DNA of 50,850 nucleotides from Oehlia diaphana (GCA_003833135.1 QZLH01000078.1:135164-186013), one strand, 5' to 3'. Positions 1 to 10,799 are shown, counted from the first letter of the stretch. Notes: generated from the sequence alone by a model not told the origin. Program-made: numbers and translations.

Positions 1-331
1 AGTACTTATTTTTGTAAATTCGAAGGAAAAAAACCAGTCTAAACTTATAAAAACTGAACTCTAGCAAATAGAAAACTTATATTTTATAACTATAAAAGAA
101 ATTCGCAATATTTATTATAAACTTAAAAAAAGTTCGCAAAAATATTGAAAATTCGCGAATTTTTTATATGGTGTCACATGGTTGAAGATTGCACCATTTT
201 GAAAACGGCAATAATATCAAGAACTAGGCAAAAAAGCAAATTTCTATCAATGCATTTGTGAGCATTAGGTAAAATCCATAAACTTCAGATGGGTGATCAA
301 CTAATGTAAAACCCTTTTTCTGCCACCCAAA

Positions 332-499
332 CTATATAATTATCAAAAAATTGAGAAGAGCAATATCATCTTTACTATTAGACAAATACTGAAAATATAT
401 ATGATTATCATAGATAAGGTTAGTTAAATCAGAGAAGAGTCTAATTGCTTTATTTATTTTACCAGAATCAGACCTAGGTTTTTTTTGTGCAATTAGCAT
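332..499 (-). pseudogene. Short coding-like remnant, unknown family
   Basis: A 55-residue open frame on the minus strand begins MLIAQKKPRSDSGKINKAIR and ends at a stop at 332-334. The same frame continues past that stop with protein-like composition to about 225 (FGWQKKGFTLVDHPSEVYGF). The mix of charged and hydrophobic residues is less biased than random AT-rich DNA usually gives, so I read it as a decayed coding fragment. No family is recognised and no start or splice context is convincing. It sits upstream of, and on the opposite strand to, the large degenerate transposon. Confidence 0.3.
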
Positions 500-1519
500 A
501 GTACGAAAATATATATAAGAAACTAGTATAAATTACATAAATCTTTAAAATAAAAAATGTAATGTGTATAACTTAAAAATAAAGATAAAAGTATGAAAAG
601 TTTTTTTAGCTTCTAATCCAATTATTAGCATGAATATGCAATAAATATATTAAATAATACTTCAAAACAATTGATACAATAATATTCTAAAGTAATTATG
701 CAGAAAAAGCTGAAAATAAGTGAATTTATGGTAATCCATTTAAGCAGAATTATATATAGGAAAGAAAAAAGAAATTATACTTAAGTAGGTTACCAATTTG
801 GCACGCATTTTTTGCAGAATTCATATGGCAAATTGATTGATCAAGTATATTTTAATACTTTATATTAAATTAAATCATAAAAAATTTTACCAATTTTAAA
901 TTATATTCTAATAAACTATTCTTTTATTAATGATTTATTTAAAGATAATGCAGTATGTGCAAAAGCTTATACTGGAATTGCTGAATGTGGAAATATTTGT
1001 ACTGAATGTTCTTCTTATATTTAATACAACCAAGCTTTATGCAATAAAATTGCTTGTTCTTTACCATTATCCAGCAATATTAATTTATTTCAAAACATTA
1101 TTGGGAATATAATCCCTTAAAACAATGTTTAAAGAATTATGATCTTTGTGATATTTGGAATATACTTAACAATAAATCTGAAAACTAACAAGAAAATCCC
1201 TGGATTGCTCTTGCTGGCAAGGTTTTAAAAGGTGCCTTTAAATATAAACCAATATTTATTAGTCTTTGTAAAGTTATGGGTAATGCAATTGAGCAAAAAA
1301 TGAAAAATATTTCTTTAAATTATACTGATTCTATTAACAAATCCAAAAGAAACTTAAAGTATAATGATGAATTCACTAGTTTTTTAACTATATTAGGAGG
1401 GATCAGTTTAAAAACTTTGGATTTATTTTGTCAAAATTTAGAAGGTCAGACAATTCAGTCAATTCGGTATAATTATCTATTATTTTATACAAATGTTTTA
1501 AATTTTTAGTAATTAATAA

Positions 1520-1787
1520 GGCTGTTTCAAATTAATTGTTTGTTTAACGTTCAGGTCTTTTAAAAAAATTAAGGGGGAAGGGGGGCTTAAGTTAAACAAA
1601 CCAAATAAATAAACATAGGAAAATTTGAAAATTTCAGGCAAAATTTAAAGGCACTATATGTTTATTAGCTTATAAATTTTTTTAAAAATAGAGAGGGTAT
1701 TTGTTAATATATGTTTATTAAATCTCAAATTTTTTAAAAAATAGAGGGGAGGAAGGACGTTAAAGAAATAATCAAGTTGGAACAGCC
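1520..1787. mobile_element. MITE with TAA target duplication (PIF/Harbinger-like)
   Basis: The 268-bp element begins GGCTGTTTCAA and ends TTGGAACAGCC. The inverted ends match for about 35 bases, including a TTTAACGT block. A TAA sits on each side (1517-1519 and 1788-1790). A three-base TWA duplication is typical of PIF/Harbinger elements; assignment to that superfamily is inference because no transposase is present. Inside are two direct copies of a roughly 42-base unit (about 1656-1697 and 1710-1751, each running from atatgtttatta to a taaaaatagag-like end). The element sits inside the degenerate transposase gene. Confidence 0.75.
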
Positions 1788-2057
1788 TAAGATTCATAAT
1801 TTATTTAATTGTTATAAGCAATTAAGAAGAAATGATGATGATTATTTAACTAATCCAGAATTATGTTATGAAAATGTAGCTCATATTATTAAAAGATTAA
1901 TTGATACAGTCAATTATAATAGACCAATTTGTACAATGACTGATAACACAAAATTTAAGCATGATTGCAATATTTTTCTAATCTTAGTTGTATTATTAGA
2001 TCAATATTATCAAATAAAAAAATAACAGTTAATATATATAATGATATTCCAAAAATA

Positions 2058-3066
2058 ATTATTGCCATTTTCAAAATGGTTGAAATTTGATAATTTATAT
2101 GAGGTGATAACAAAAACACACAAAAAAAAACACACAAAAAATTATATCAAAAAACACATTCAAAAAATACATGTAATGCATGTCATGTAATACGAGATCA
2201 CAAAATCTTAAGTTTTTTGTGTTAAAAACCTTTAAAAAGTTAAAATTTAACACCAAGCCACAAATGATCTGTGATCACGTGACCAAGATAATATTTAATT
2301 ATGTTCATTTTTTATTTATTTTTATATAAAATTTAAAGACTATACATAAAATAAATAATTCAAGTTAATAAAGAATTCGAATATGTTGTTTAGGTTAAAT
2401 TTTAATTATATTTACCTACACTAACTATAGTTTATTACACCAAATTTCACTTAAATAATATTCAAGATAAAAAAGATTAACCAATTAAATAAATTTTATT
2501 AAAATAAAATCCCATAATATAATATAACAATAAATAAATAAACTTTGTAGTAACTTATTATTAAAAATATTTCTTCCTTTTCTTTCTATTCCAAAGCTAT
2601 AAATATAAGATTTTAATTTTTAATTATTAAGTAGTTAATAAGCTTTTAAATAAAAAATTATATAGATAGAGTATTTCCATATAAATATGTAAAGTAATAC
2701 CATAAAATATTATTTTACTACTTTCCAAAAGGTCTGAGAATACTTTGATTACTTTAGTTGTAGTGTGATTTTAGTGTAGTGTCTTTTTTATTCACTGTGA
2801 TTTAAGTGTGATTCTAGTGTGATTCTAGTGTAATTCAAGTGAGATCTTGAAGTTAAAGAGTAAAAATACTAGTCTATTTTTGACTAAACCTTATAAACTC
2901 ATAGTATACACATGTGTTTATTAAAATATTAAAAAAAAAAATATAGTAGAACTATAAAAAATTTAGACTTTAAATATAAAGAACAAAAATTTTTTTTCAT
3001 ATATAAAATTTTTTTTTGTATTACATGATCAATATCGATTTCATCCATTTTGAAAATTGCAATAAT
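2058..3066. mobile_element. About 1-kb inverted-repeat element inserted in the transposase gene
   Basis: The left end reads ATTATTGCCATTTTCAAAAT and the right end, on the other strand, ATTATTGCAATTTTCAAAAT. The match continues through TGG(T/A)TGAAAT for about 33 bases in all. Host coding sequence stops at NDIPKII just before it and resumes with NVKSENRIAKN just after it, which fixes the borders to within a few bases. No transposase frame is visible inside, so it is a non-autonomous element. A clear target duplication could not be decided because the borders are AT repeats. A further copy of the end motif lies at 193-215. Confidence 0.65.
2797..2840. repeat. 11-base tandem repeat, four copies
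   Basis: Four consecutive 11-mers (gtgatttaagt, gtgattctagt twice, gtaattcaagt) lie inside the 1-kb inverted-repeat element. Related gtgtgattttagtgtag sequence lies just upstream, so the array may once have been longer. Subterminal or internal short repeats are common in non-autonomous DNA transposons, where they can bind transposase; no function can be shown here. Confidence 0.7.
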
Positions 3067-3123
3067 AATGTTAAATCAGAAAATAGAATTGCAAAAAATG
3101 TTTGTGTATATATATTACAGGTA

Positions 3124-3374
3124 TGGTAGGACCTCGCTTACTTATAATAAAAGTCACTGTAACTCTAAGGTAAAATTACTAAGAAAAAAATTTTGATGAT
3201 CTTACTATAAATAGATAAATTACATCTAAAAAAGAAAATATTACACTGCATTATTATGATTTTTTTCCTTTTAAATCAATTAACCAATAATATCAAGAAT
3301 TGAAGTAAGGTAAAATTACTAGTAAATTTGAAATTTTTCCTGGAGACCTTTATTAGAAGTAAGCAGGGTTCTGG
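3124..3374. mobile_element. Small inverted-repeat element, TA-flanked (family shared with 7970-8085)
   Basis: The left arm (cctcgcttacttataataaa) and the reverse complement of the right arm (ccctgcttacttctaataaa) align over about 34 bases with roughly 70 percent identity. A TA lies at each border, as in Tc1/mariner/pogo-type elements. The internal motif taaggtaaaattact occurs twice. The element lies in what looks like an intron of the degenerate transposase gene, between the VCVYILQ block and the LPIIITLLSNK block. Confidence 0.6.
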
Positions 3375-5657
3375 TATGATATTTTTTTATTTAAAAATAT
3401 TTGTAGCAATATATATTTTTTTTTGAAATATTGATACATTAATCTTTAACAAATCATATTTAATATATTAGATACTATTATCAAAATTTCTTCCAATAAT
3501 TATAACCTTACTTTCAAATAAAGGAGCTGACATTACAGATTCAATATTACAATTGCATAAACAATTAATTCTAAAAATTGCATCACAATTTAGTTTCCAT
3601 ATACTTTTCTTAGATTTTGATGAGACTATAATAAAATATCAAATACAACAACAATCAATTGTCAATATTCAAACAAATGAAAAATTAACAATTATAGAAC
3701 CTCAATTAAAAATTAACTTTTAATATCCTATTTTTAACTATATTATATTAGTTCTGTTATACATGTCTAAAATCTCAAGTATGCCAAAAAAACAAGGAAT
3801 GCTAGTACAATTATTAATATTTGGAAATTTCTCAGTCTGGTATGATTATTTCTTATAACTTATTAATTAAAACAGTTTCATTTTATATAAAAATAATGTT
3901 ATTAAGTTAGATCGTCAAGATGATGCAGTAGTCTATTGAACATTTTGTTCTTCAAATTTTTGCCAATATTTAATAACTAATTATCAGGTTAAAATTAGAA
4001 TGAAGGAATTTGCAATTTATATTTTTATAATAGATAAAATATTAAAAATATTTATCAATTATTAATTAATATTACTTTATAATAGCATAATGGTATAATA
4101 TTAATTACTTTTTATTTATAAAGGTAAAATAGTTAATAATTACACAAATCATAATATTACTCTACTTGAACAAATCAGAATGGTTATGATTGGCTATTTT
4201 TTTATCCAATTATGATGTATTCATTTAGAATTACTTTCTCAGAAATATTCTGACTTTATTTCATTACAACAAAACTTTTTAGCAAATCAAACATTTGCAA
4301 TTTTTACTTCTTTTTGTAAATCACTTATTTTATTAGTTAAAGCTCATTATAAATATTATTCGCAAATACTATTCTTGTCCTGATACCATGGATCTGAATC
4401 TGTTGAACATTTTTTTGGTATTATTATATATCAATTAAATTTAGATTTTGACTTTGCAGATTTAATTCAAATGTTTTCCAAAATATTACAATATACCAAA
4501 GCTTTGAGATCAAAAAAATTATTTTTTAATTAAAAAAAAACTGTTCGTCAAGGTAAGCATTACTTAAATCTTTTAATTATGCAATTTATTAATTAAACGG
4601 CTTATCTGTTATGATTTTTTTTTTATTATAGATTATTATTTTGATTACAATTATAGAAATTTAGAAAAATCAATGTTAGAAATATTAAAGTTTTGACTAA
4701 TAGACAAAAAAATTTCACAAACAATGAAGCATTCACATCATCTAGCTGTTGAACTAGCTGAATTTCTTGGAATACTTCAACATGCAGATATTTCTCTGAA
4801 TTGAATTTTTACAAATATTAATTAGTATTCATAAAGAAAAAGTTTCAATGTCTGATAAAAAAAACTAAAGTGAAAATGATAAAGACAAAATGAAAATGAT
4901 GAGACTGATTTTTCTGTAGCAATAACAGAAGCTTCATATGAAATGAGACATATTTTAACAGAGGGAAATAATGAAGAGAATTTATCAAATTTATTCCAGA
5001 AAGGATGTTTGCAATTAACTCTAATTGATTAAGTTTTTAAAGATTTATCTATTTTATATAATAGAGATAACAGTAAATCATGTTTTAAAAACATACATTT
5101 ATCAATAAAATTGTTACATTGTATTCAGAAAAAAATTTTTAAAACTCTTAAATTATCATTTATCTTCATTCTTTATAATTAAATAATTTTTTATATACAG
5201 TTAATTTTGGATTTCAATATGGATTAGAAAATAACTTAGAATTTAAAATCTTACTATAGCAATGACAAAAATATGAAACTTATACTTCAAAATCACTTGA
5301 ATAAAGATTTAGAACAGTATCTAAAATACCTGATATTTCAGCTAACATTCAGCCAAATAAAGCTAACCATTTTATTTATACATGCTGTCCAAATTATTTT
5401 TCATTTAGTTTATATATAATTTACTATGTAAAGTGCTAAAATAATTTGGAATTTTACTTATAATTACGATAGCCTAAAATAATTTGAATAACATGTATAA
5501 TTTTGTTGCCTATTTTATCAAAAATAAAAATCCAGAGTAATGATTTGTTACCTAATGTAAAAAGTAATGGAAGAAAAATTGTAAAAATGTATTAATTACT
5601 TTAGCTCAGTTTTATATTGAAAAATTAACTGCACAATTATAAAAAAAAAAAAAGGAC

Positions 5658-6070
5658 TATGGTGACTGTCACCTATAAACCATACAGTCCGAAAATTTAA
5701 AAATCTATTTATTTATATTGTGTAACTTATTTTTATAGTACTTTATTTAAATATAATTTTTGCTGTGTAAGCGGCAAAAATTTTTTTGCTAATATTTTAT
5801 GGAATTTTTGTGGAATTCATAAAAATTTCATGTAAACTAGTCCAAAATTTTCTATTTTTACTATTATCACTTATTAAAATTATCAACTTTTGATCAATAA
5901 TATTGCTTAATAATATTATTAAATCTTATAAAATAAACTGATAGAAATATGCAGTTAATGTTGCTTTATTATTTTATCAGTTTAGATTTTTTTTATGTTG
6001 CCTAGTTTATGAATTATAAAAGTTTAAAGTTATATAATATTAGTGTGGTTTATAAGTGACAGTCACCATA
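5658..6070. mobile_element. 413-bp MITE with 28-bp inverted ends and palindromic tips
   Basis: The left end reads TATGGTGACTGTCACC and continues into ctataaaccatac. The reverse complement of the right end (6043-6070) matches it over 28 bases with two mismatches. The tip GGTGACTGTCACC is itself an almost perfect palindrome. TA dinucleotides at both borders may be the target duplication. No coding capacity is visible. It separates the AQFYIEKL block of the degenerate transposase gene from its C-terminal part, so it is another later insertion. Confidence 0.75.
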
Positions 6071-6480
6071 ACAAAAAAATACAATATTCTTATATTCAAA
6101 GTAAGTATCTTTTTATATATATATATCTTTATTATACAAATAAAATTACTAATTTTTAATTAATTTACTAAAAAAAAGTTCCAAATGTCGAAAATGCAAT
6201 TATTCAAAAGACTTTTCATTAATTAAGGAAGATTATATATTTTTTATATATGAAGATCAAATGTACATGGAAAGGGTTATTGCAGTTTACTTTAAGACTT
6301 ATAGAAATCATTGTTATACTGAAGAAGCAATAATAGATTTGATGATATATTTTATATATCTTTACATATTTATATTTCAATTCATTATTTGTTTAGTGAT
6401 TTAACCAGAAAAGAATGTAATTTTTTAATACACCACCTTGCTTCTAATATTATTTATTATATTAGGCTAACTAATATATT

Positions 6481-6994
6481 AATTAAAAAAAATGTATTGA
6501 AATTGCTAGAAAATAATAAGCAGTATTATTATAATTACTTTAGTTGAAAGGATATAATTGAAAAAATATAATAGAAAATACTTTTTACAATAAAATATAA
6601 TAATACATTTAATAAATACATTATAAAATTTGTGACTTATAAAGTTAATTAATTTAAAAATTTTTATTTGATAATCATAAAGTTTAATTAACAAAACAAT
6701 AGGTAAATCACATGATGATTAAAGGTCAGGAAATTAATTTGTGTATTTTTTCCAATTATTCAAAGTAAAGAGGTAATTTTATGTACTGAACTTATAAAAA
6801 ATTCTTGTATATAACTATTAGTAAAAAGTTTAGAAGTTACCTTACCTTTTTATATATATTTTAAAATCCTTCAGGAATATTGCATAAAGTATAAAAAAGT
6901 TAGCAAAATAAAGCTTTATTATTATTATTTATAAAGTAGAATTTTATAAAAATATCGAATTAGAAAATATTTTGCAAAAGGTATTACCATATAT
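6481..6994. other. AT-rich spacer
   Basis: This stretch follows the last recognisable block of the degenerate transposase gene. I see no coding remnant, no clear repeats and no structured ends. The sequence TAAATCACATGATG at about 6703 contains a CACATG motif that recurs at about 8977 and 33151. Confidence 0.4.
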
Positions 6995-7293
6995 AGCAGG
7001 CCACAGTACCCCGGGTATCTTGCAAAAATTGGGGGTTTGACCCTGTACCCCCAGATACTAAATAAAGCTTAAAAATTCCGTTTTTTGCGAATATCTCACG
7101 ATCTACCGGTCCAATTTGAACGATCTATTTTTTATTTTGAAGAGCTCAATGAGAGCTATCAAACAAAAAAAAGATGGCTCAAATCTGATCACTGGATCAC
7201 GAGATAATTGTAAAATATCCCCCAGGTACTATACAATTCTATGAAATTTTTCAAGGGGGGTACTATGCATGGGGGGGGGTACTATGGCCCGCG
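6995..7293. mobile_element. Fold-back MITE with GC-rich ends
   Basis: The left end (gcaggccacagtacccc) pairs with the reverse complement of the right end (gcgggccatagtacccc) with two or three mismatches, flanked on both sides by ATAT. Inner segments also pair: tatctcacgatc on the left with tatctcgtgatc on the right-hand complement, so most of the element could fold into one long hairpin. G/C-rich runs (gggggggggt at 7271-7280) stand out sharply from the surrounding AT-rich DNA. There is no coding frame. The superfamily is unknown. Confidence 0.7.
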
Positions 7294-7345
7294 ATATATG
7301 ATATATTATTATATAATAACAGATAAGAAAATTTTAAAAGAAGTA

Positions 7346-7543
7346 CAGTCAGACTTTTGTATAGTCACCTAATCAGTTTTGCAAAAATCAGTGACTATAT
7401 AAAGGCTTTTATTATGATGTGATTATACAAAGATTTTTTTATATAAATAATTATATATATTAGTATTTTCCAAAAGTGTGATTATATAAAGTAATTTTAT
7501 ATAATATGACTATATGGAGTGTGATTATATAAAGGTTTGACTG
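7346..7543. mobile_element. About 200-bp TA-flanked MITE (pogo/mariner-like ends)
   Basis: The element starts TA-CAGTCAGACTTTTGTATAG and ends with the complement of TA-CAGTCAAACCTTTATATAA. The arms agree over about 25 bases with four mismatches. TA on both sides and ends starting CAGTC fit the Tc1/mariner/pogo group. The internal motif gtgattatataaag occurs several times (for example near 7472 and 7521). No transposase is encoded. Confidence 0.65.
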
Positions 7544-7569
7544 TATATAGTTATAAAGTAATAAGTCAA

Positions 7570-7967
7570 AGGAAATTTTTGATGAATAATTATTTGCTTT
7601 CAGTTTTCACATTACTTTTATTATCTGTTTTTGTGATCTTGAAGTATTCCTTTATGAAACTTATGTCCTTTCAAATTGATTTGACTTTCTCAGTGAGTCT
7701 TTCAAGTTTCTAGATATAAGATATTTAAATTAGTAATTTTATAATTATTTGGTAATAATCATTAAATCTAATGTACCTTGTTAAGCAGTTTAATTGAGAC
7801 ATTAATTATGTCACAAATACTTATTATGACAATACTCCCAACTTCTGCATAAATGACAAAATTTTGCATTTTTTCCTTATTATTATTGGTAGCTAATTTT
7901 TATTTTATATAATTTAAGTTATTTATATCCTTCATAAATTTACTAAGATAATTAATACCTTGGGTTA
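7570..7967 (-). pseudogene. Two-exon coding remnant, probable coiled coil
   Basis: The minus strand carries one frame reading INYLSKFMKDINNLNYIK, a stop, then KLATNNNKEKM, NFVIYAEVGSIVIISICDII and NVSIKLLNK. A candidate intron follows (AACAAG|gtacat to tatatctag|AAACTT). It joins in frame to KLERLTEKVKSI, a second stop, KDISFIKEYFKITKTDNK and SNVKTESK. Two internal stops mark it as broken. The second part has the charged spacing of a coiled coil. No family is recognised. Its upstream end abuts a truncated small repeat element. Confidence 0.35.
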
Positions 7968-7969
7968 TA

Positions 7970-8085
7970 CCAGGATCTTACTTACTTCTAATAGAGGTTA
8001 CCCACAAGCCTAAAGTAAAAATTACATTATTTATATAGAAAAAACCAATAAAACTGATTGAATTTGTAAGGTAAAATTCTTTATA
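7970..8085. mobile_element. Truncated second copy of the 3124-3374 repeat family
   Basis: The end sequence ataccaggatcttacttact with ctaatagaggttac matches the right arm of the element at 3124-3374. Interior pieces accaataaa and ttgaatttgtaaggtaaaatt match that element's accaataat and ttgaagtaaggtaaaatt in the same order. The opposite arm is missing, so this is a partial copy. It shows the repeat is a family rather than a chance palindrome. Confidence 0.5.
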
Positions 8086-8219
8086 AATAAAAAAATATAA
8101 ATGTGAATATATGATAATAAACTGAATTAGTTTATTATATGAAATTAGATTAAATTATATGTATATATAAAAAAAAAAATTTTAGGTTATATTTCAAATC
8201 CAATTTATTTATTATTATT

Positions 8220-8475
8220 ACAATATTTATAATAAGCCTTTAGCTGAAATTATACTAAAAACTCAACAAATATTTTTATCCAATTTTGATGAATTTTTTT
8301 TTAATTTATAGTTCAATAAGAATGACTTGTTTTTAGAAATGTCTAAAATTCTATAAAACCTTAATTTCTTTAAACTACAGCTAGTTATTAATAAAATAGA
8401 ATTTTACTTAGCAAATAGAGTTGAATTCCTTTTTCATAAGAATAAGAAAAGTTTTAAAAGAAAATGTATAATCTG
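8220..8475 (+). pseudogene. Coding-like remnant with internal stops
   Basis: One frame reads IYNKPLAEIILKTQQIFLSN, FDEFFFNL, a stop, FNKNDLFLEMSKIL, a stop, then NLNFFKLQLVINKIEFYLAN, RVEFLFHKNKKSFKRKC and a third stop. The frame is kept across two internal stops, and the composition looks like protein rather than noise. No family is recognised. It probably derives from another repeated element of this gene-poor stretch. Confidence 0.35.
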
Positions 8476-8479
8476 ATTT

Positions 8480-10799
8480 TATTCCTTTTTATATTATTTT
8501 CTTATTAAATGAATTTGCCAACCAAATAAAAAAGCTGCTAATAAAAATATTATTTCAGTAATTAATGTAACATGACTTGAGAGTCATGTGGTCTGTTTAT
8601 ATTACGGTATTAATATTTGCATAATCATGATGTTGTATGCATCAAATAACTGTTAAAAAAGGCAACTTTAAATGAAAAAACAAACTTTAAATATTATTTT
8701 TTGGCAATTTGTAAGAGCCATTAAGAAAGATTTTTGATGCTTTTTATATTTGAAATTGACATAAATCTTATTATCAAATTTGTAGCAATTGAATAACGTT
8801 AAAATTTTATAATTAAACAGCAAAGGAAAATATCTGCGTTTTTTTAGGGGGGGATGAAAATTTAAGTTTTTATTTTTTGCGATATACACGTTCTTATAAT
8901 CCGTAGGTCAGTAGGTGACACCAAAAGGGTTTTTTAAGGGCGGTCGTTTCATATGAATCGAAGTAATTCCATGTAAATCACATGACTATCAAAAATAATC
9001 ATATGTTATAGAAGTTTATATAGGAGAATGATTTTTGGATTTTATTTTAAAATATATCAATTATTTTTAATTATTCAAATTTGATGAATAATGCTGGTTT
9101 TTGATATTGATTTTAGTATTTACTATTTTGAAATTATTAAGGAGCTTAGAATTCGATGTTCAACTAAATTAACAAAATTGAAATTTTCATTTTAAAAGCA
9201 AATATTTAATATTTATCAATGTTAATAATTTCGTCAATCAAAAGTAAATAATTAAAAATATAATTTATGAATATTTTATTTGAAAATTTAAAAAATTCAA
9301 AATAATTTTTTAATGTACAAGTCAAAAGAACATGGTTTTGACGTATGTAGCGTAGATCCGATCAGAATCTGGTTATATATATCAAAAAGAGTTATTATCA
9401 TATATAACGATGAAAAAAAAAAAAAGTGGACATAAAGGAAAGATCGGTAAATCATATGCTTTATGAAAGGGAAAATCCCCCAGCAAATCAATCTAATCTT
9501 GTAAATTAATTTAACTTCAAATAGATAAAGTTTTGATAGAGTTTCATCAATAACAATAAAAAGCAATTTCTAGATTTTCATAATGAAACCATTTCTGTAA
9601 AAACTTTTACGCCAATATAATAATAAATCTAATGGGTATAAATGGTATTTATAATGATTTTCATTTAATTTTAATTTATGACTATACTTTTTTAAGAACA
9701 GTGAATACACATAAAGAATAATGGAAATAATTTTGAATGTAAATAATAAACAATAAAAACAAGTAAAAAAAAGATAAAAAATCCATCATTATCTATCATG
9801 GAAAGAATAAATAAACTTTTTTTATGTAAAGTAACGTAACATAACGTACGTTTTTGTTGCATATCATATATAAATTTACTTACATTATTTTAAATTACTC
9901 CGTAATGTATTCGTGGACATTTCATCATGCAAAAAAAAAAAAAATACCAATTTCTTATTATAGAAGTTTTAGTTAATTTTTGGTCCCGTGCTTTTGTAAA
10001 ACTTACTTGTCAATCAAATGGTTTTCCCCATTTCACAATTGATGATCAATCGGTATCCTCCCTATATCAAGCATCATACAGCCGACGTGGATACACAGTC
10101 AATTTATTACTAATTTATATTACATTCCTAAATTTGAAATGCTGATTCTGTAGATCGAATTTTTTCATGCATATAACATTGGTTTCCAATGGCGGTTACT
10201 CAATTGTAAAAAAAAACACAACCTCTTCTTCTACCTCAATTACCTCAATTACCTCAATTACCTCAAAAACGAAGCAAAAAAAAATAAAAAATAATTTTTT
10301 TTTAAAAATTTTAAAGAAGAGGAAATTAAAAATATATATAAACATATACATCATATTTATTGTACATTACAAACGATACGAATTCGAGTAGTTATAACTT
10401 TATTTATTTATTTATTTATTTATTTTATTTTATTTTTTTTCTCCTTCCAAAAAAACCAGTCGCATCTTTTATAAAAAAAATATACTTTCTTTTTTATTAT
10501 TTATTTATATTATTAATATTTCATAATATTTCATCTATTTTTCCGTGTTAAACCGGTACTTTTTTTTGTTTTTATTAGAAATTACAACTAATCATATCTA
10601 ATACATAATAATTACACAACAATCAAACGAATACTTACATATAATATTATATACTTTTCTTTTTTTTTTTAAAAAAAACAAACCCTTTTCTTTCTCTTTT
10701 CCTATTTTCTTAAAACGGTCTGGAACCTCTTTATCCCATAATTTATTTTATTTATTTATATGAACCATCAATACTTTCGTAATATATAAGATAAAACAG
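8480..10799. other. Gene-free AT-rich region upstream of the kinesin gene
   Basis: I see no gene here. A perfect 8-bp stem with a 4-base loop lies at 8570-8589 (acatgact-tgag-agtcatgt). Open frames at 9297-9566 (minus) and 9927-10145 (plus) have no coding look. Homopolymer A and T tracts are frequent, with a TTTA tetranucleotide run near 10400-10440. The last few hundred bases presumably hold the kinesin promoter; a TATATAAG motif lies about 15 bases before the chosen ATG, too close to be a classical TATA box for a transcript with a normal leader. Confidence 0.5.
10233..10265. repeat. 9-base tandem repeat (acctcaatt)
   Basis: Three perfect copies of acctcaatt are followed by a partial copy, acctcaaaa. 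This is a simple minisatellite in the upstream region of the kinesin gene, about 550 bases before its ATG. Confidence 0.8.

Larger units (their letters stand above)
940..6480 (+). pseudogene. Large degenerate transposase-like gene, interrupted by nested elements
   Basis: Translation in shifting frames gives one ordered protein remnant. A Cys-rich N-terminus (CAKAYTGIAECGNICTEC, about 955-1008) is followed by NPLKQCLKNYDLCDIWN (about 1113-1163), the block at 1276-1480 ending in NLEGQTIQSIR, then CYENVAHIIKRLIDTVNYNR with MTDNTK (1860-1950), NDIPKII, NVKSENRIAKNVCVYILQ (3067-3120), LPIIITLLSNKGADITDS (from about 3490), VIKLDRQDDAVVY (3900), LLSQKYSDFISLQQNFLANQ (4230-4290), YHGSESVEHFFG (4385-4420), LEKSMLEILKF and a C-terminal block LFSDLTRKECNFLIHH (6390-6440). 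Many stops and frameshifts break it. Family blocks abut exactly across the inserted elements. The overall shape (zinc-like N-terminus, RNase-H-like middle, EHFFG helix) recalls P-element/THAP-type transposases, but that assignment is an inference. It resembles a multicopy family I associate with Rhizophagus. It is non-functional as it stands. Confidence 0.7.

Noticed and set aside
9927..10145. 72-residue open frame upstream of kinesin
   Set aside because: It starts in a poly-A run, has no family features and ends without splice signals; treated as chance.
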